A stretch of DNA of 64,000 bases from Arthrobacter pascens (GTDB taxonomy: Bacteria; Actinomycetota; Actinomycetes; Actinomycetales; Micrococcaceae), in NCBI RefSeq assembly GCF_017052465.1, contig NZ_JAFHKT010000145.1, positions 1-64,000 on the forward strand, read 5' to 3'. The position numbers and the translations under genes were made by a program. Positions 44,772 through 54,096 of this stretch are shown piece by piece. Each line of letters starts with the position of its first letter. Position 1 is the stretch's first letter. A model generated the notes under the pieces. It did not search any database. It was not told the DNA's origin and saw nothing but the letters and a program-made list of their open reading frames with translations.

Positions 44772-46286
44772 CTACTTCACGTCCTCGTCCACCCAGTCCA
44801 TGGACTTGGTCACAGCCTTCCTCCACAACCGCAGCTGGCGGTCCTGCTCCGCCTTGTCCATCGTCGGCTCCCAGCGCTTGTCCTCGGACCAGTTGGCGGA
44901 CAGCTCGCCGAGGTCCTTCCAGAACCCGACGGCAAGGCCGGCGGCGTAGGCTGCGCCGAGCGCGGTGGTCTCCACGACCTTCGGCCGGATGACGGGGACA
45001 CCCAGGATGTCCGCCTGGAACTGCATAAGGGCGTCGTTGGCGACCATGCCGCCGTCGACCTTCAGCTCGGTGAGCGGAACGCCCGAGTCTGCGTTGACCG
45101 CATCGAGCACCTCGCGGGTCTGGAAGGCGGTGGCCTCCAGCGCTGCCCTGGCAATGTGGTTCTTGTTGACAAACCGCGTGAGGCCCACGATGGCGCCGCG
45201 CGCATCGGACCGCCAGTACGGAGCGAACAGGCCCGAGAAAGCCGGAACAATGTACACGCCGCCGTTGTCCTTCACGGATGCCGCCAGGGTTTCCACCTCC
45301 GGTGCGCTGCTGATCATGCCAAGGTTGTCGCGCAGCCACTGGATGAGCGAGCCGGTGACGGCGATTGAGCCTTCCAGGGCGTAGTGCGGCGCGGCGTCCC
45401 CCAGTTTGTACCCAACCGTGGTCAGGAGGCCGTTCTTGGAATGGACGATCTCCTCGCCGGTGTTGAAGATGAGGAAGCAGCCAGTGCCGTAGGTGTTCTT
45501 GGCCTCGCCGGTCTCGAATGCCGCCTGGCCGAAGGTGGCCGCCTGCTGGTCCCCGAGGATGCCCGCTACCGGAACCTCGCGCAACAGCTGGGACGTGTGG
45601 ACGGTGCCGTAGACCTCGGAGGAGGACTTGATGGCCGGCATCATGGTGGCGGGGACGCCGAAGATGCCCAGGATCTCCTCGTCCCACTGCAGGGTGTCCA
45701 GGTCCATGAACAGGGTCCTGGAGGCGTTGGTGACGTCGGTGACGTGTACTCCGCCGTCCACGCCGCCGGTCAGGTTCCAGAGCACCCAGGCGTCCGTGTT
45801 GCCGAAGATCAGGTCCCCGGCCTCAGCCTTCGCCCGGGCGCCCTCCACATTGTCCAGTATCCACTTGATCTTGGTGCCGGAGAAATAGGTTGCCAGCGGC
45901 AGGCCCACCTTCTGCTTGAAGCGGTCCGCCCCGCCGTCCCTCGCCAGTTCATCCACAATCGGCTGGGTCCGGGTGTCCTGCCACACGATGGCGTTGTAGA
46001 CGGCCTTGCCGGTGGTCTTGTCCCAGACCACCGAGGTCTCGCGCTGGTTGGTGATGCCGACGCCGGCGATGTCGTGCCTCGTCAGGTTCGCCTTGGACAG
46101 TGCGGAGGCGATGACCTCGCGGGTGTTGTTCCAGATCTCTGCCGGATCGTGTTCCACCCAGCCTGCCTGCGGGAAGATCTGCTCGTGCTCCATTTGTCCG
46201 GAGGAGACGATGTTGCCGGACTGGTCGAACACGATGGCCCGGGTGCTGGTGGTGCCCTGGTCAATGGCGATGATGTATTGGCTCAT
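44772..46286 (-). CDS. glpK: Glycerol kinase
   Basis: Phosphorylates glycerol to glycerol 3-phosphate with ATP; FGGY carbohydrate kinase family, cytoplasmic, 504 residues. Motifs are [17 protein letters not shown] at the N-terminus, [37 protein letters not shown], and [24 protein letters not shown] with [22 protein letters not shown] and [12 protein letters not shown]. It is the last gene of glpD-glpF-glpK. Feedback control by fructose-1,6-bisphosphate is not resolvable from the sequence. Confidence 0.97.
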   Translation of the reverse strand: MSQYIIAIDQGTTSTRAIVFDQSGNIVSSGQMEHEQIFPQAGWVEHDPAEIWNNTREVIASALSKANLTRHDIAGVGITNQRETSVVWDKTTGKAVYNAIVWQDTRTQPIVDELARDGGADRFKQKVGLPLATYFSGTKIKWILDNVEGARAKAEAGDLIFGNTDAWVLWNLTGGVDGGVHVTDVTNASRTLFMDLDTLQWDEEILGIFGVPATMMPAIKSSSEVYGTVHTSQLLREVPVAGILGDQQAATFGQAAFETGEAKNTYGTGCFLIFNTGEEIVHSKNGLLTTVGYKLGDAAPHYALEGSIAVTGSLIQWLRDNLGMISSAPEVETLAASVKDNGGVYIVPAFSGLFAPYWRSDARGAIVGLTRFVNKNHIARAALEATAFQTREVLDAVNADSGVPLTELKVDGGMVANDALMQFQADILGVPVIRPKVVETTALGAAYAAGLAVGFWKDLGELSANWSEDKRWEPTMDKAEQDRQLRLWRKAVTKSMDWVDEDVK

Positions 46287-46369
46287 GATGACGTCCTTGT
46301 CGTTGTGGAGTATGTCTGGGAGTTGGAGTGGGTCGGGTAGTGCTGTAATTCAGGGCCGCCGTGTTGCGA

Positions 46370-47116
46370 TTACGTGGCCGCGGTGAAGACGATCGGAAGC
46401 AGCCCGGCGAGGCCTGCCAGAGTTCCGCCGATCAGCGGCCCCACCACGGGGATCCACGAGTAGCTCCAGTCGCTGGAGCCCTTGCCCTTGATGGGCAGCA
46501 GGGCGTGGGCAATGCGCGGTCCGAGGTCGCGGGCCGGGTTGATGGCGTAGCCGGTGGGACCGCCCAGGGATACGCCGATGCCGACGACGAGGAGCGCCAC
46601 CGCCAGCGGGCCAAGCCCCGAGGGGGTGCCGCCGAAGGTGAGGATCACGAAGACCAGCACGAAGGTGCCGATGATTTCAGTGGCCAGGTTCCAGGGCGTG
46701 GAGCGGATGGCCGGGCCCGTGGAGAAGACACCGAGCTTGCTGGCCGGTTCAGGTTCCACATCGAAGTGCTGCTTGTGCGCCAGCCACATGACCACGGCGC
46801 CCAGGAAGGCCCCGAGCATTTCTCCGCCGAAGTACGTGAACGTGGACGCCGCGTCCACCGGAACGCCCGGAGCGTACTCCTGCTTGCCGTTGACCAGCAA
46901 GCCCAGGGTGACCGCCGGGTTCAGGTGGGCGCCGGACCTGGCGGCAACAAACACGCCGGCGAATACGGCGATGCCCCATCCCCAGGTGACCATCAGGAAC
47001 CCGCCGTTGTTGCCCTTTGTGCCCTTGAGCGCGACGTTGGCCACGACGCCGCAACCCAGCAGAGTAAGCATCGCGGTTCCGAAGACTTCGGAAAGAAAAA
47101 CCAATCCAAGAGACAT
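46370..47116 (-). CDS. glpF: Glycerol uptake facilitator (MIP/aquaglyceroporin)
   Basis: Membrane channel of 248 residues that lets glycerol enter the cell. Six helices are evident, and both NPA boxes are present: HLNPAVTLG near residue 67 and AINPARDLGPR near 200. The latter has the Asp after NPAR that marks glycerol-type channels. The start is the ATG of MSLGLVFLSEV, preceded by AAGGAGTC. It lies between glpD and glpK in the same orientation. An upstream in-frame start would add 39 unrelated residues and is rejected. Confidence 0.95.
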   Translation of the reverse strand: MSLGLVFLSEVFGTAMLTLLGCGVVANVALKGTKGNNGGFLMVTWGWGIAVFAGVFVAARSGAHLNPAVTLGLLVNGKQEYAPGVPVDAASTFTYFGGEMLGAFLGAVVMWLAHKQHFDVEPEPASKLGVFSTGPAIRSTPWNLATEIIGTFVLVFVILTFGGTPSGLGPLAVALLVVGIGVSLGGPTGYAINPARDLGPRIAHALLPIKGKGSSDWSYSWIPVVGPLIGGTLAGLAGLLPIVFTAAT

Positions 47117-47170
47117 CTTTGACTCCTTGTTTTCTGTTGTGGGTCCTTCGTGAGTTTGAAGGACGGGTGT

Positions 47171-47257
47171 GCCGCCAATGCTTTGGCCTTGGCGGCGGCC
47201 GGGACCGGTCGGCTGCGTGACCTGTCCCGGCACATGTGTCCGGGCTGCCCTGCCCGG
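47171..47257 (-). terminator. Hairpins between glpD and glpF
   Basis: GCCGCCAA (47171-47178) pairs with TTGGCGGC (47189-47196), and CCGGGC (47240-47245) pairs with GCCCGG (47252-47257). Neither has a U-run. They might partly end glpD transcription or set the ratio of glpD to glpFK message. Confidence 0.35.
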
Positions 47258-47266
47258 GCACCGGGC

Positions 47267-49054
47267 CTAGGCGACCAGGCTGTGGACCTCGACGCCGTGG
47301 GACCGCTTGAGCACCTCCTCCGCGTGGTGGATCTCGGCGGCGCGCTCTGACGCGTCCCAGCCCAGCGGTTCGGCCAACGTGTCCGCGACCTCGTTCAGCA
47401 GCTCGCCCGTGACCAGCCCGCGGAACGCCAGCGACGTCCGGCGGACCAGGACATCCACGAGGTGGCCGACCTGCTCATGTGCCGCCATGAATTCCAGCTC
47501 CCGGACGCTCAGTTCCCGGGTTGAACGGAGCAGGCTGTCGGGGCCCCCGTCGAGGTACCGGATGACGTCCTCGGCACGGGTGCCGTATCTCGTCAGCAGG
47601 CCGGTGACCCTGTCGGCGTCGCGGGAGCCGTTCATGTGCGCCTTGATCCATTGCTGGATCCCGGCATCAGAGTCCGGGAAGCCGGCGCCGCCGCCGATGG
47701 CGAGTTTCGCCGTCGAAACCTTCCGTTCCATGCCCAGTTCGGCGAGGACGTCGTTGCTCAGGTGTTCCGCGAGTGCCCGGAACGTGGTCCATTTGCCTCC
47801 CACGAGGCTGAGGACGACGGCGCCGCTGCCGCCGGCTTCCGGGGCGCGCCGCTCGATCCGGTAGTCGCGGGAGACGAAGCCGGGCTGGGTGGCGTCGTGC
47901 CGCGGAAGGGGGCGGACGCCTGAGAAGGTGTAGACGATCTGTTGCCGGTTCACCGCGATGTCGGGGAAGACGTGCCCGATTAGATCGAAGAAGTAGTCGA
48001 TCTCATCGTCGGTGCACACGGCGTCCTCGGACATGTCGGCGTCGACGTCCGTGGTGCCCACCAGGACGCGGTCGCCCATCGGGTAGATCAGGACGATCCG
48101 GCCGTCCGTGTGCTCAAAGAAGATCTCGCGGCCGTTGCACGCCGCCAGCAGGCCAGGGTGGTCGAGGACGATGTGGGAGCCCTTGGTGCCGCCCATGAAG
48201 GATGACGGCGCACCCATCGCCTGGTTGGTGAGGTCGACCCAGGCGCCCGTGGTGTTGATGATGATGTCCGCGGTGAAGTCGAAGACCTCGCCTGTCAGTT
48301 CATCGCGGAGCTCCACCGTGCTTGAGCCCGCCGAGGCGGCCTTGACCGAGGCCAGCGAGAGATAGTTGCTGGCACGCGCGCTGCCTTCCGCCGCGGCGCC
48401 GGCCCTCTCCCCGTCCTGGAGGACGTCCAGCGTGAGTCGCTCCGGGTTGTGGACGGAGGCGTCGAAGTACGTGGCCGTGTATTTGACCCCGGGGTGCAGC
48501 AGTGGCAATTCAGCCAGCGCCTTCTTGCGGCCGCGGAACTGGTGGCGGGGGACGCTGCCGCCGTCGCGGGAGAAGGAGTCGTACAGGCTGAGCCCGAGCT
48601 TGATGAGGAAGGCACCGCGTTCTTTGGGCTTGCCGTGTTGCTTGTGGGTCAGGAAACGCAGCGGCGCCGCGAGGACCCCGGAGAAGGTGCTGAAAATCGG
48701 AATGGTGGTTTGCAGCGGCTTGACGTAGTGGGGCGCGATCCGGAGGAGGCGGTTGCGTTCCACCACGGATTCCCGCACGAGGCGGAACTCGCCGTTTTCG
48801 AGGTAGCGGATGCCGCCGTGGATCATGTGCGAGGATGCGCCGCTGGCGCCCTGGCAGTAGTCGCCGCGCTCCACGAGCGCCACGTCGACGCCCTGCAGGG
48901 CCAGATCTCGGAAGGTGCCGACCCCGTTGATGCCGCCTCCGACGATCAGCACACGGGCGTTGGGGCGATGCCGCAGGTTGGCCACGGATGCACGCGCTGT
49001 GCTGTGCGCTGCACCGGAGGTGAACGGATGGCCGGATGAATCCTTGAGTCCCAA
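47267..49054 (-). CDS. glpD: Glycerol-3-phosphate dehydrogenase (FAD, aerobic)
   Basis: FAD enzyme at the membrane that oxidizes glycerol 3-phosphate to dihydroxyacetone phosphate and feeds the quinone pool. It is about 595 residues. The dinucleotide fold is VLIVGGGINGVGTFRDLALQG, with YCQGASGASSHMIHGGIRYLENGEF and KGSHIVLDHPG; a C-terminal DAO_C domain follows (TKLAIGGGAGFPD-like). The start is uncertain: the TTG of the MGLKDSSGHP frame has AAAGGAGCAG 5-9 nt upstream and is used here. It is first in the glp operon and divergent from a SorC-type regulator. Confidence 0.93.
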   Translation of the reverse strand: MGLKDSSGHPFTSGAAHSTARASVANLRHRPNARVLIVGGGINGVGTFRDLALQGVDVALVERGDYCQGASGASSHMIHGGIRYLENGEFRLVRESVVERNRLLRIAPHYVKPLQTTIPIFSTFSGVLAAPLRFLTHKQHGKPKERGAFLIKLGLSLYDSFSRDGGSVPRHQFRGRKKALAELPLLHPGVKYTATYFDASVHNPERLTLDVLQDGERAGAAAEGSARASNYLSLASVKAASAGSSTVELRDELTGEVFDFTADIIINTTGAWVDLTNQAMGAPSSFMGGTKGSHIVLDHPGLLAACNGREIFFEHTDGRIVLIYPMGDRVLVGTTDVDADMSEDAVCTDDEIDYFFDLIGHVFPDIAVNRQQIVYTFSGVRPLPRHDATQPGFVSRDYRIERRAPEAGGSGAVVLSLVGGKWTTFRALAEHLSNDVLAELGMERKVSTAKLAIGGGAGFPDSDAGIQQWIKAHMNGSRDADRVTGLLTRYGTRAEDVIRYLDGGPDSLLRSTRELSVRELEFMAAHEQVGHLVDVLVRRTSLAFRGLVTGELLNEVADTLAEPLGWDASERAAEIHHAEEVLKRSHGVEVHSLVA

Positions 49055-49163
49055 AACTGCTCCTTTGGGTTTGGTCCTTGGGCTGTTACAAACGGCACGC
49101 TGTGGAGCGGACCGCCTTTCATCACCTATTCTTCGAAGCAATGGAAAATGTAGTCAAGCACAA

Positions 49164-49177
49164 TGCACAAACGTGCA
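49164..49177. promoter_or_regulatory. Putative operator TGCAC-N4-GTGCA between glpD and the SorC regulator
   Basis: Perfect five-base inverted repeat spaced by AAAC, 14 bases before the regulator ATG and about 110 bases before the glpD start. It is in the right place to be bound by the SorC protein and to control either gene. Confidence 0.45.
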
Positions 49178-49190
49178 GAACGGAGCAGCG

Positions 49191-50153
49191 ATGCCGCGTC
49201 CACGCCATTCCGAAGCCCTTCGGGCAGCCCAGCTCTATTACCTTCAGGACCTGACCATGGACGCCATAGCCCGTGAACTGCGCACGTCCCGGTCCACGGT
49301 TTCCCGGCTCCTTTCGGCCGCCCGGGAGACGGGACTGGTGCAGATCCAGATCCGCAGTCCGCTGGACACCGGCCCCGAACTGGAGCGGCTGATCCGGTCC
49401 CAATACGGGGTGGATGTGCACGTGGTGCCGGTGCTGGACACGCTGAATGAGGCGGAAACCCTGGACCGCGTGGCAATGCAGGCCGCCCGGACCATCGGTC
49501 CCCTCGTGGATTCGAACGCCATCATTGGCGTGGCGTGGGGTGCCACGCTCAGCGCCGTCAGCAGGCACCTCACCCGGAAGATCACCCATGACACCATCGT
49601 TGTGCAGTTGAACGGTGCGGGCAATATGCAGACGACGGGCATCACGTACGCGAGCGACATCATGCGCCGCTTCGGCAGCGCCTACGGTGCCCGGGTTGAG
49701 CAGTTTCCCGTACCGGCCTTCTTTGACCACGCGGCGACCAAGACCGCCATGTGGAATGAGCGCAGCGTTCAGCGCATCCTGGATCTGCAGTCCCGGATGA
49801 GCATCGCAATCTTCGGTGTCGGGTCCGTGGACGCGGACTACCCCAGCCACGTGTACGCCGGCGGCTACCTCGACGAGGACGACCTGAACGTCCTGGCCAG
49901 CTCCGACGTGGTGGGCGACGTGGCCACGGTGTTTTTCCGGGCCGACGGTTCCTCCGACGGCATCACGCTGAACGAACGGTCCACCGGACCTTCCCTTGAC
50001 CAGTTGCGTCAGGTCCGCCGGCGGATCTGCGTGGTGTCCGGTGCGTCCAAGATCAACGGGCTGCGTGGAGCATTGGCGGCGGGTCTCGCCACCGACCTGA
50101 TCCTGGACGAGGCGTCCGCCCGCCGGCTGGTCAGTTTCGACGAAGGCAGCTGA
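49191..50153 (+). CDS. SorC family (sugar-binding) transcriptional regulator
   Basis: A 320-residue regulator: an N-terminal helix-turn-helix (YYLQDLTMDAIARELRTSRSTVSRLLSAARETG) and a C-terminal SorC/DeoR-like sugar-phosphate-binding domain (residues 55-310; GVAWGATLSAVSRHL, VVQLNGAGN, AIFGVGSVDADYP, VVSGASKINGLRGALAAG). It is divergent from glpD, and so probably senses a glycerol metabolite and governs the glp operon and itself. The ATG has a GGAG site 5 nt upstream. The usual glycerol regulators are DeoR-type GlpR or GlpP, so a SorC protein here is of note. Confidence 0.9.
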   Translation: MPRPRHSEALRAAQLYYLQDLTMDAIARELRTSRSTVSRLLSAARETGLVQIQIRSPLDTGPELERLIRSQYGVDVHVVPVLDTLNEAETLDRVAMQAARTIGPLVDSNAIIGVAWGATLSAVSRHLTRKITHDTIVVQLNGAGNMQTTGITYASDIMRRFGSAYGARVEQFPVPAFFDHAATKTAMWNERSVQRILDLQSRMSIAIFGVGSVDADYPSHVYAGGYLDEDDLNVLASSDVVGDVATVFFRADGSSDGITLNERSTGPSLDQLRQVRRRICVVSGASKINGLRGALAAGLATDLILDEASARRLVSFDEGS

Positions 50154-50174
50154 ACGGCACGGTCCGCGCCTCCA

Positions 50175-50216
50175 GCTTTCACGGCACGGCTTTCACGGCA
50201 CGGCTTTCACAGCACG
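50175..50216. repeat. Three tandem 14-bp repeats at the M23 gene 3' end
   Basis: GCTTTCACGGCACG occurs at 50175-50188 and 50189-50202, and with one change (GCTTTCACAGCACG) at 50203-50216; the third unit contains the stop codon of the M23 gene. A short minisatellite between convergent genes. Confidence 0.85.
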
Positions 50217-51475
50217 GCGGACTGGGAACCCGCCGGCGCCGCCGCCGATTGTTCCGGCGCGGCGACTGCCTTAGCGGTGGCCGGCACAGCGGTTGGTTCG
50301 GGTTTCTGTTGCGGTTCCTCTGCGGGCTCCTGCGTGACTTCCCCGGCAGGAACAGGCGTTGGAGCCGGGGCAGAGCTCGGGGCGGTCCGGCGCGAAGGGG
50401 TGGGAGTCGGAGCAGCAGAAGCAACAGGAGCCGGTGCGCTCGGCGCAGGGGCCGGCTTTGCAGGGGCTGTCGCCTTTGCAGGGGCCGTCGCCTTTACGGG
50501 GGCCGGTGCAGGGACAGCGGCCGAGGGTGAGGAGGACTTCCTCTTTGACGCGGTGCTCTTCGGCGTTTCATTCTCATGGTCCGCCGCCTCATGGTGGTGG
50601 CTTTCTGTGAGGGGAACCGCCCACGCGGGCTCGTCCGTCGTCCTGCCGGCCTTCCGATAGTCCGTCAGTGCTATGTCGGCAAAGGGCTCCGCCTGGCGAA
50701 GCGGCAGCAGCGTCCATTTCTCGGGATCCGTATGGCTGCCGTTCAAAACCGTTTCGAAATGGAGGTGGCATCCTGTTGAGGAACCGGTGGTCCCGACCTT
50801 GGCAATGACTTCCCCGACCTCTACCGGCTGGCCCTTCTTGACGGCGATGCCTTCCAGGTGGTTGTAGGTAGTAATGAGGCCGTTGCCGTGATCGACTTCC
50901 ACTCTGTTGCCGCCACCCCATCGATGCCATCCCACTGCGCGGACAACGCCGGCATCCACTGAGTAAACGCGGGTTCCGCAGGCGGCGGCAAAGTCCAAAC
51001 CCCAGTGAAACTCCCCTGCCGAGCCAGTGATCGGACTCTTCCGCAACCCATAGCGTGAGCTGCGATGAAGAACCTCAAGTGGCGCCATCAGGGTTCCGGC
51101 GGAGGGGCGCCGCCGTTGGGCCTGCGCGGCATCGAGTTTCCTGACCACTTCCTTCGGCCTGGTAAGGACTTCGGTCCGGCTGTAGGACAAGACTGCCCCC
51201 GCCGGGGCCGAGACAGCGGCGGCGCCGGGAACGGAGTCCCGGCCAGCCATCGCAACGGCGGCGGAGCCGAGCGGCGATCTGACCGCTATGGTGTCAGGCA
51301 TCTGGGCCGCCACCTCCCCGGACGAAAGTGCCGGGCCGCTGCCGTGGAATCCAACGGCATGTGCCGCAACGACCGCGGTGCCGGCCACGGCCAGCCGAAT
51401 GGCGTGTCGACGATGCTTAGCAGCGCGCCGGGCAGCGGCCTGTGCCAGATGTTTTGCCAACGGAATCTCCCCCAT
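50207..51475 (-). CDS. M23 family peptidoglycan metallopeptidase
   Basis: Exported zinc endopeptidase or inactive LytM-like protein of 422 residues. One N-terminal hydrophobic segment (IRLAVAGTAVVAAHAVGF) is probably an uncleaved signal anchor. The LytM domain is at about 150-260: GEFHWGLDFAAACGTRVYSVDAG (H-x3-D), VEVDHGNGLITTYNHLEGI, and GCHLHFETVLNG (HxH). All metal ligands (His/Asp and the final His) are present, so it is probably active on peptidoglycan cross-links. The last 120 residues are Ala/Pro/Lys-rich low complexity with KATAPAKATAPAK repeats, perhaps wall-spanning. Confidence 0.88.
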   Translation of the reverse strand: MGEIPLAKHLAQAAARRAAKHRRHAIRLAVAGTAVVAAHAVGFHGSGPALSSGEVAAQMPDTIAVRSPLGSAAVAMAGRDSVPGAAAVSAPAGAVLSYSRTEVLTRPKEVVRKLDAAQAQRRRPSAGTLMAPLEVLHRSSRYGLRKSPITGSAGEFHWGLDFAAACGTRVYSVDAGVVRAVGWHRWGGGNRVEVDHGNGLITTYNHLEGIAVKKGQPVEVGEVIAKVGTTGSSTGCHLHFETVLNGSHTDPEKWTLLPLRQAEPFADIALTDYRKAGRTTDEPAWAVPLTESHHHEAADHENETPKSTASKRKSSSPSAAVPAPAPVKATAPAKATAPAKPAPAPSAPAPVASAAPTPTPSRRTAPSSAPAPTPVPAGEVTQEPAEEPQQKPEPTAVPATAKAVAAPEQSAAAPAGSQSAVL

Positions 51476-51665
51476 GAAGGCCGCCTGGATGCTGCTGCGT
51501 GGCGGTCGTTTCTACCATGGGACCATGCTGGGCGGGCCGGTGGAATCACGTTGGCCGCGTATGTGGATAAGCTCGGAAAATCTTGCCCTGAGCGTCTCCC
51601 AAACTGCGCAAATCTTCGCACGATGCTGAGCAAGCCCGGCGAGGAGCGGGTAACCGGGCTGAGGC

Positions 51666-53129
51666 TCAGGTTCCGCAGAAGGTCCGGTAGGTGCCGAAGT
51701 CCTCCGGGGCGGCGGCCGCGTAGCGCTCCAGGCCGGGGCGCTCGTCAAAGGGCGAGGACACCGCGTCCAGGAGCCGGCGGAGCGGATCCAGGTCACCTTC
51801 GGTGGCGGCAGTGAGGGCCTCCTCCACGAGGTGGTTTCGGGGAATGTATGCAGGGTTGACCCGGTCCAACGCGCCGGCGTCCGGATCCAGCGCGCGCCAG
51901 CGCTCGGCCCAGGCATCGAACCCTGCCGGTTCGGGGAACAGGTCACGCGCAGGTCCGGCCTGGCCGCGGGCGGCCCTGCCGAGGCGCCGGAAGAACGAGG
52001 TGTAGTCGACCTCCCCCTCCTGCAGGAGAGCCAGGATGTCGTCGATGAGAGGCGACGCCACGTCGTCGTCGAGGCCCTCCTGCAGTCCGAGCTTGGCCTT
52101 CATTCCCGCGAACCAGGCGGCACTGTACTGCCGGCGGAATTCGCCGAGTGATTCCACAGCGAATTCCACGCCCTTCTCCTGGTCTTCGTGGAGGAGGGGC
52201 AGGAGCGACTCGGCGAGCCGGGCAAGGTTCCACTCCGCCACCACCGGCTGGTTGCGGTAGGCGTAGCGTCCGCCCTCGTCGATGGAACTGTAGACGGCGG
52301 CCGGGTCGAATGCCTCCATGAAGGCGCACGGCCCGTAGTCGATGGTCTCCCCCGAGATCGTCATGTTGTCCGTGTTCATGACCCCGTGCACGAACCCCAC
52401 CAGCATCCAGCGGGCCACCAGCTTCGCCTGGGCGGCCACCACCGCCCGGAACAGGGCTCCATAGCGGTCCTCGGCCTCCATCGCGGCCGGGTAGTGGCGG
52501 GTGATGGCGTAATCGGCGAGACGGCGAACGAGGCCCACGTCGCCCGTGGCCCGGGCGTACTGGAAGCTGCCAACGCGCAGGTGGCTGCTCGCGACCCGGG
52601 TGAGCACGGCCCCCGGGAGGACCGTCTCACGCTGCACCGGACGCCCTGTCGCCACCACCGCGAGCGATCGTGTGGTCGGAATGCCCAAGGCGTGCATCGC
52701 CTCGCTCACGACGTATTCGCGCAGCATCGGTCCGACGACCGCCCAGCCGTCACCGCCCCGGGCGAACGGTGTGCGGCCCGAGCCTTTGAGGTGGATGTCG
52801 CGCAGCTGGCCGTCCGCGTGCGCCAGTTCGCCCAGCAGGAGTGCGCGCCCATCGCCGAGACGCGGGGCGTACCAGCCAAACTGGTGGCCGGCGTAGGCCT
52901 GCGCCACCGGAGTGGCCTCCGCGGGAACCTCGGTCCCGATCAGCAGAAGCAGGCCTTCCGGACTCCGCAGGAATGCGGGGTCGAGGTCCAGTTCGGCGGC
53001 GAGTGGTTCGTTGAGCACCAGCAGTTGCGGGTCCGGAGCGTCTTCCGCCCGCCAGGGAATGGCCAACTCCGCGAACTCCCGGGCGAAGCGGCCGCCAAAG
53101 GTGACGGCTGACTGGGCTGTGTCACTCAT
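51666..53129 (-). CDS. selO: Protein adenylyltransferase SelO (YdiU/UPF0061)
   Basis: Pseudokinase-fold enzyme that AMPylates target proteins, linked to redox stress. It is 487 residues, the usual bacterial length. Blocks are [111 protein letters not shown] (active-site Asn/Asp) and [15 protein letters not shown]. The eukaryotic C-terminal selenocysteine motif is absent: the sequence ends TYRTFCGT with a Cys at the corresponding region. It is monocistronic, divergent from the aldo/keto reductase. Confidence 0.93.
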   Translation of the reverse strand: MSDTAQSAVTFGGRFAREFAELAIPWRAEDAPDPQLLVLNEPLAAELDLDPAFLRSPEGLLLLIGTEVPAEATPVAQAYAGHQFGWYAPRLGDGRALLLGELAHADGQLRDIHLKGSGRTPFARGGDGWAVVGPMLREYVVSEAMHALGIPTTRSLAVVATGRPVQRETVLPGAVLTRVASSHLRVGSFQYARATGDVGLVRRLADYAITRHYPAAMEAEDRYGALFRAVVAAQAKLVARWMLVGFVHGVMNTDNMTISGETIDYGPCAFMEAFDPAAVYSSIDEGGRYAYRNQPVVAEWNLARLAESLLPLLHEDQEKGVEFAVESLGEFRRQYSAAWFAGMKAKLGLQEGLDDDVASPLIDDILALLQEGEVDYTSFFRRLGRAARGQAGPARDLFPEPAGFDAWAERWRALDPDAGALDRVNPAYIPRNHLVEEALTAATEGDLDPLRRLLDAVSSPFDERPGLERYAAAAPEDFGTYRTFCGT

Positions 53130-53200
53130 CTATCAAGGATACCGGCGCCACGGCCACCGGGTGGCGAGCCGGACTCCGCGCGGCAGCCCGGCCGTATCGG

Positions 53201-53206
53201 TAGAGT
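53201..53206 (+). promoter_or_regulatory. -10 element for a leaderless aldo/keto reductase transcript
   Basis: TAGAGT ends seven bases before the ATG, and no ribosome site is visible. It is the same hexamer as before the leuS leader peptide. Confidence 0.5.
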
Positions 53207-53213
53207 CATAGCC

Positions 53214-54083
53214 ATGACTACCTCACCCCGGCTCAGCCTGAACAACGGCGTGCTGATCGACCAGTTGGGATTCGGCCTCTACAAGGTCCCGCGGGACGAA
53301 ACAGCGAAGCTGGTAACCATGGCCCTCGAAGCGGGATACCGGCACTTCGACACTGCCGCAATGTACGGCAACGAATCCGGCGTCGCGCGCGGCATCGTTT
53401 CCCTGTACGGCGTGGAGGCCGTGCGGGGCGGCTCCGGAGAATCTTCGCCGCCCACGTCGCGGGAAGACCTGTTCATCACCACGAAGGTCTGGAATGACGA
53501 CCACGGCTACGACGCCACGCTGCGGGCCTTCGACACTTCCATGATCAATCTGGGGCTGGAATATGTGGACATGTACCTGATCCACTGGCCGTGCCCCAGG
53601 CGTGGACTGTTCCAGGAAACCTACCGTGCGCTCGAAACGCTCTACCGGGAGGGCAAGGTACGGGCGATCGGTGTCTGCAACTTCCAGCCGCAGCACCTGG
53701 ACCGCCTCCTGGAGACCGCCGAGGTAGTGCCCGCCGTCAACCAGATCGAGCTCCATCCGTGGCTGCAGCAGGCGGAACTGAGGGAAAAGCACCGCGAGCT
53801 GGGCATTCTCACCGAGGCCTGGAGCCCGCTGGGCCGCGGGCAGATCCTGGAGGACCCGGACATTCTGGCGCTCGCCGCCGAGCACAGGGTTTCGGCGGCC
53901 CAGATCATTCTGCGGTGGCACCTGCAGCTGGGAAACGTCGCCATCCCCAAGGCAAGCTCCTGGGACCGGATCCGCCAGAACCTCGACATTTTCGGCTTTG
54001 AGCTGTCTGCCTTGGACATGGCCGATATCGCCGGCCTGGACCGCGGCCACCGTACCGGCTCCCACCCCGACAACGTCAACTAG
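53214..54083 (+). CDS. Aldo/keto reductase
   Basis: NADPH-dependent oxidoreductase of 289 residues, TIM-barrel fold, cytoplasmic. The AKR signatures are GYRHFDTAAMYGNE (catalytic Asp and Tyr), FITTKVWNDDHGYDATLRAFDTSMINLGLEYVDMYLIHWPCP (catalytic Lys, His), and IGVCNFQPQHLDRLLE. The C-terminal cofactor patch is VAIPKASSWDRIRQNLDIFGFEL. It is similar to 2,5-diketo-D-gluconate reductase-type AKRs; the physiological substrate is unknown. The hydrolase gene begins 14 bp after it, so the two may be cotranscribed. Confidence 0.92.
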   Translation: MTTSPRLSLNNGVLIDQLGFGLYKVPRDETAKLVTMALEAGYRHFDTAAMYGNESGVARGIVSLYGVEAVRGGSGESSPPTSREDLFITTKVWNDDHGYDATLRAFDTSMINLGLEYVDMYLIHWPCPRRGLFQETYRALETLYREGKVRAIGVCNFQPQHLDRLLETAEVVPAVNQIELHPWLQQAELREKHRELGILTEAWSPLGRGQILEDPDILALAAEHRVSAAQIILRWHLQLGNVAIPKASSWDRIRQNLDIFGFELSALDMADIAGLDRGHRTGSHPDNVN

Positions 54084-54096
54084 GATTCCTCCAGCA

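Noticed and set aside
50175..50216. CRISPR array from the 14-bp tandem units
   Set aside because: Units abut with no spacers and are far too short; no cas genes are present.
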